A stretch of DNA of 8,973 bases from Bacillota bacterium. Lineage in GTDB: Bacteria; Eremiobacterota; SpSt-956; JAKJGF01. Shown one piece after another: positions 6,361 to 8,973 of this stretch. The stretch spans positions 1-8,973 of the forward strand of contig JAKPQU010000324.1 in the NCBI GenBank assembly GCA_029555925.1. Reading direction: 5' to 3'. The notes beneath the pieces were generated by a model, which ran no database searches, was not told the origin of the DNA, and saw only the letters and a list, made by a program, of their open reading frames with translations. How positions within the stretch are numbered: the first letter of the stretch is position 1; the number at the start of each line of letters is the position of its first letter. A program made the translations under genes and the position numbers.

Positions 6361-8748
6361 CTAATAACCGCCGAGACTCCTCAGGCCTTCTCTTGCCCTT
6401 TCACAATGAGTATCTACATCAAGTGCATTATTATAATATGCCCGTGCCTTTTCCACAGATCCGAGTTTTTTATATGTATCTCCGAGATCACAACAGTTTT
6501 CCGTATCTTTATTATCTATTTTATAAGCTGTCTCATAATTCTCAATTGCTCTGTTAAAATTTTCTTTACCTTCATAGGCCTTGCCGAGAAGTTTATAATT
6601 ATCCTTATCTGCAGGATTTATATCTTTTGCTTTCTGCAGATAGTTTATGGAAGTATCGTATTTATTTTCCCTGTCCGAATCAAGTATTACCCTTCCGAGT
6701 TCCCTGTTTGCTTCAAAGTTATCGGAATCATATTCCAGAATCTCTTTGTATTTATCAATGGCTTTTTCTTTACGTCCGTCTTTCTGATAAAGTTTCCCAA
6801 GTAAATTTTTCGCTTCAAGAGAATGTTTATGTTTTCCCTCTTTATCATCAAGGACTTCATCCAGTTCTTTTTCAGCATCGCCGTATTTGCCTTTATCCAT
6901 ATAAAGTCTGGCTCTCATTATATTAATATCAGGATTTCTCTTATCTTTATCCTCTCCCTCTTTCAGACACTCCATGGCCATATCATAGTTATTTTTACTC
7001 TTATAAACATCTGCTTTACCTGAATAGGCTTTACCTTCTTTTGGATGATCCTTTATTATCTTATCATATTCTTTAATGGCTTTCTCATATTTTTTCTGTC
7101 TTTTATATACTTCTGCTATGGCCAGTTCTGCTTCTACATTATTCGGATCCTTTGACTGAACTTCAGTAAATATCCTCATGGCTTCATCATATTCTTTATT
7201 TTCCATGGCAAGTCTGCCAAGACCTATGGCAGCACCTGCATTTTTATCATCTTTATCTTTTGCATCTTCAAATTTATCTTTTGCGTCTTTATATCTGTAA
7301 TTTTTCATGTCTATATTACCGAGTCCTACAAGAGAAGCGGCATGTAATTTTCTGATTTCTTTTGAATTCGCACTGGAAAAATCCTTATCAAACTGTTTCA
7401 TATATTCACTTTTATCTATAATCTTATACCAGTATTCGGCTTCTTTATAATTATCATCAAGGAAATAGACATCTCCGATATCATTAACCCTGTCACCTAC
7501 AAATTTCAAATCATCAGGTTTGCTGACAAGTCCTGCCATCTTCACAGGATCATTTACATAGGGGCCAACTATCTTCTTATATTCGGTTACAGCTTCATCA
7601 TATTTATACATCCCTTTATAACAATCGCCCATACCGTGGTAGGCTTCCGTGTTATTTTTGTCAATATCCAGAATTTTTTCGTATTCTTTAAGAGCCTTTT
7701 CATATTCACTTCTGTCATAGTATTCTTCTGCTTTATCCAGGAAACCGGCTATCTTACTCACAGGCCCCACATAAAATATATAATAGATACAGATGCCGAC
7801 TATAATAGCCATGAGTGCAACAGGGATAATATATTTTTGTAAAGAAAATTTCTTCTTTCTTTTTGTAAGAGGCCCTGATGGCAGGCGCCCTGAAGGCATA
7901 CCCATCCTCTGTTGAGGCATGAGATTTCCTGAAGGCATGGTTCGCGGTTCAGAAGGCCTTACCGGAGGTTTTATTCCGGAAGAAGAAAGAGCGGAAGAAG
8001 GAGTTTTCTGATACGGAACAGTGGATGGCATCACGGCAGTTTTATCTATAAAGGTAAAAATAGTATTACCGACTTTTATTTTATCACCGTTTTCAAGCTG
8101 TGTCTTTCCGCTTATCTCTGTGTCATTTATAAAAGTTTTATTTGTACTTCCCAGATCTTCAATAAAGAAACTTTTTTCCTTACAGGAAATCCGGGCATGT
8201 TTGGTAGAAACCTGACTGTCAAAGTCAAGCAGAATATCACTGTCAGGACTGCGGCCAATTTTAATAAATGCTTTATTTAAAGGAACAGATATTTTACCTT
8301 TTCCCTGTCTTTCATAAGTTAATTCCACATCAGAGGGAATTTTTATACCCTGAGGTACAATGGGAGAATTCGCCGCAAGCATAGTAGGTGGTATTACCCC
8401 GGGAACGGTAGAAGGGAAAGCACTATTTACCATTACAGTGCCATCTTCATCTGATGGATTAAAAAACGTAAAAAGAGTGTTGCCGATTTTCACCTGACTG
8501 TTGTGCTTTAGCTCTGTTCTTACACTTATCTGAACATTATCAACAAAAGTCTTATTTGTACTGCCCAGGTCTTCGATAAAAAATCTATTTTGCTCAGATA
8601 TAATCCTGGCATGTTTCGATGATACCTGTGTATCATAGTCAAGTAAAAGATCATTTCCTCTGTCACGACCTATATTAATACACTCTTTATTCAATGGAAC
8701 AGAAACTTTTCCTTTTCCCTGTCTCTCATATATCAGTTCTGCCGGCAT
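6361..8748 (-). CDS. Transmembrane tandem-FHA protein with external TPR array
   Basis: This is a 795-residue protein. Two FHA domains (about 4-98 and 142-235) each show GR (27-28; 165-166), SxxH (S43-H46; S181-H184) and TN (64-65; 202-203), the core of phosphothreonine recognition. Both have Lys where FHA domains usually have Gly after that Asn (STNKTF). They are about 60% identical to each other, so they arose by duplication. Pro/Ser/Thr linkers follow each domain and contain PSTVP (112-116, 241-245). TKRKKK (295-300) precedes one membrane helix (about 304-327), so the FHA pair is cytoplasmic. Residues 333-790 form roughly twelve TPR-like repeats, very Lys/Asp/Glu-rich, predicted outside. 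There is no enzyme domain, so it is probably an adaptor or scaffold. The start has GAGGTG four bases upstream. It heads the minus-strand cluster, with the ABC gene 18 bp downstream. Confidence 0.92.
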   Translation of the reverse strand: MPAELIYERQGKGKVSVPLNKECINIGRDRGNDLLLDYDTQVSSKHARIISEQNRFFIEDLGSTNKTFVDNVQISVRTELKHNSQVKIGNTLFTFFNPSDEDGTVMVNSAFPSTVPGVIPPTMLAANSPIVPQGIKIPSDVELTYERQGKGKISVPLNKAFIKIGRSPDSDILLDFDSQVSTKHARISCKEKSFFIEDLGSTNKTFINDTEISGKTQLENGDKIKVGNTIFTFIDKTAVMPSTVPYQKTPSSALSSSGIKPPVRPSEPRTMPSGNLMPQQRMGMPSGRLPSGPLTKRKKKFSLQKYIIPVALMAIIVGICIYYIFYVGPVSKIAGFLDKAEEYYDRSEYEKALKEYEKILDIDKNNTEAYHGMGDCYKGMYKYDEAVTEYKKIVGPYVNDPVKMAGLVSKPDDLKFVGDRVNDIGDVYFLDDNYKEAEYWYKIIDKSEYMKQFDKDFSSANSKEIRKLHAASLVGLGNIDMKNYRYKDAKDKFEDAKDKDDKNAGAAIGLGRLAMENKEYDEAMRIFTEVQSKDPNNVEAELAIAEVYKRQKKYEKAIKEYDKIIKDHPKEGKAYSGKADVYKSKNNYDMAMECLKEGEDKDKRNPDINIMRARLYMDKGKYGDAEKELDEVLDDKEGKHKHSLEAKNLLGKLYQKDGRKEKAIDKYKEILEYDSDNFEANRELGRVILDSDRENKYDTSINYLQKAKDINPADKDNYKLLGKAYEGKENFNRAIENYETAYKIDNKDTENCCDLGDTYKKLGSVEKARAYYNNALDVDTHCERAREGLRSLGGY
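8044..8739 (-). repeat. Tandem FHA-domain duplication within the FHA-TPR gene
   Basis: The segments encoding residues 4-97 (8739-8458) and 142-235 (8325-8044) align over 94 residues without gaps. By hand count about 57 residues are identical. The shared blocks include YERQGKGK, SVPLNK, KHARI and FFIEDLGSTNKTF. The two FHA domains of the neighbouring ABC protein lack this degree of mutual similarity. Confidence 0.85.
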
Positions 8749-8933
8749 AAAACACCTCTATAATGAAAAGCTAGAAAAAGATTCATTCTATAACCAAATT
8801 AAAATTACCTTCTCATATAAAAATTCAATTCTATTACCGCTACAGGTAAATTAGTAACCATTTATCAGCTTCTGCCTGACAGGCTCTTACGAAGAAAAAT
8901 AATTTGCCTTATTTAATTTGTTTTGCAGACAAT
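8749..8933 (-). other. Upstream region of the FHA/ABC/kinase cluster
   Basis: This AT-rich non-coding stretch lies before the first minus-strand gene and presumably contains its promoter. Read on the minus strand, TTGAAT and TATAGAAT occur but not at a standard mutual spacing, so no promoter is called. A short dyad, gcctg-a-caggc, lies at 8874-8884. The hexamer TAACCA appears at 8791-8796 and 8855-8860 and again inside the palindrome at 8934-8954. Confidence 0.35.
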
Positions 8934-8954
8934 AAATTAACCACTGGTTAATTT
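8934..8954. promoter_or_regulatory. Perfect 21-bp palindrome, operator-like
   Basis: The arms aaattaacca (8934-8943) and tggttaattt (8945-8954) are exact reverse complements around a single C. The dyad is about 190 bp upstream of the FHA-TPR start. It has no adjacent T run, so it does not look like a terminator. A site for a dimeric regulator, acting on this cluster or on a gene beyond the window, is the likeliest reading. Confidence 0.45.
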
Positions 8955-8973
8955 CTAATACTATAGAAAAAAC

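Noticed and set aside
6406..7023. Plus-strand frames with hydrophobic, Ile/Phe-rich products opposite the TPR region
   Set aside because: They are antisense to Lys/Glu/Asp-rich TPR coding sequence, which naturally reads as Phe/Ile/Leu-rich; they have no credible start context.

Overview
The window is AT-rich bacterial DNA with two gene groups facing each other. Three long genes run leftward on the minus strand: a transmembrane FHA-FHA-TPR protein (8748-6361), an FHA-FHA-ABC transporter (6342-3922) and a zinc-ribbon Ser/Thr protein kinase with an external TPR domain (3775-1394). Two small genes run rightward on the plus strand: a TerB-like helical protein (265-708) and an exported TPR protein (754-1407). 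The two groups meet tail to tail at 1394-1407, where the reading frames overlap by 14 bp. Zinc-ribbon kinases carrying TPR tails, many FHA domains and very few intergenic bases suggest a poorly cultivated, low-GC lineage with eukaryote-like signalling (for example Riflebacteria, Wallbacteria, Omnitrophota or Eremiobacterota/Xenobia types). This placement is inference, and no marker gene in the window decides it.

Layout. 1-264 is non-coding: a GC-rich array of CGTNAYG-type heptamers forms a long imperfect palindrome (32-102), followed by an AT-rich leader. A G/C-rich hairpin (713-736) separates the TerB-like gene from the exported TPR gene. On the minus strand the FHA-TPR and FHA-ABC genes are almost back to back (18 bp between the stop and the preferred start). 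The kinase follows after 146 non-coding bp, which contain two more heptamer copies (3814-3829). Upstream of the minus-strand cluster, 8749-8973 is non-coding and holds a perfect 10-1-10 palindrome (8934-8954).

How the parts may work together. The kinase has all catalytic residues, so it should phosphorylate Ser/Thr. All four FHA domains, two in each neighbouring protein, keep the core phosphothreonine-binding residues. Repeated Ser-Thr-Val motifs lie in the proline-rich linkers of both the kinase and the FHA-TPR protein and could be the phosphosites that the FHA domains read. The kinase and the FHA-TPR protein each cross the membrane once and appear to place a long TPR array outside the cytoplasm. 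A third TPR protein is exported. The simplest model is an external TPR sensing or scaffolding layer coupled, through cytoplasmic phosphorylation and FHA docking, to an ABCG-type exporter. The closest described parallel is the kinase PknF and the FHA-ABC transporter Rv1747 of Mycobacterium tuberculosis, but the TPR-bearing partners make this version distinct. No protein phosphatase is visible in the window.
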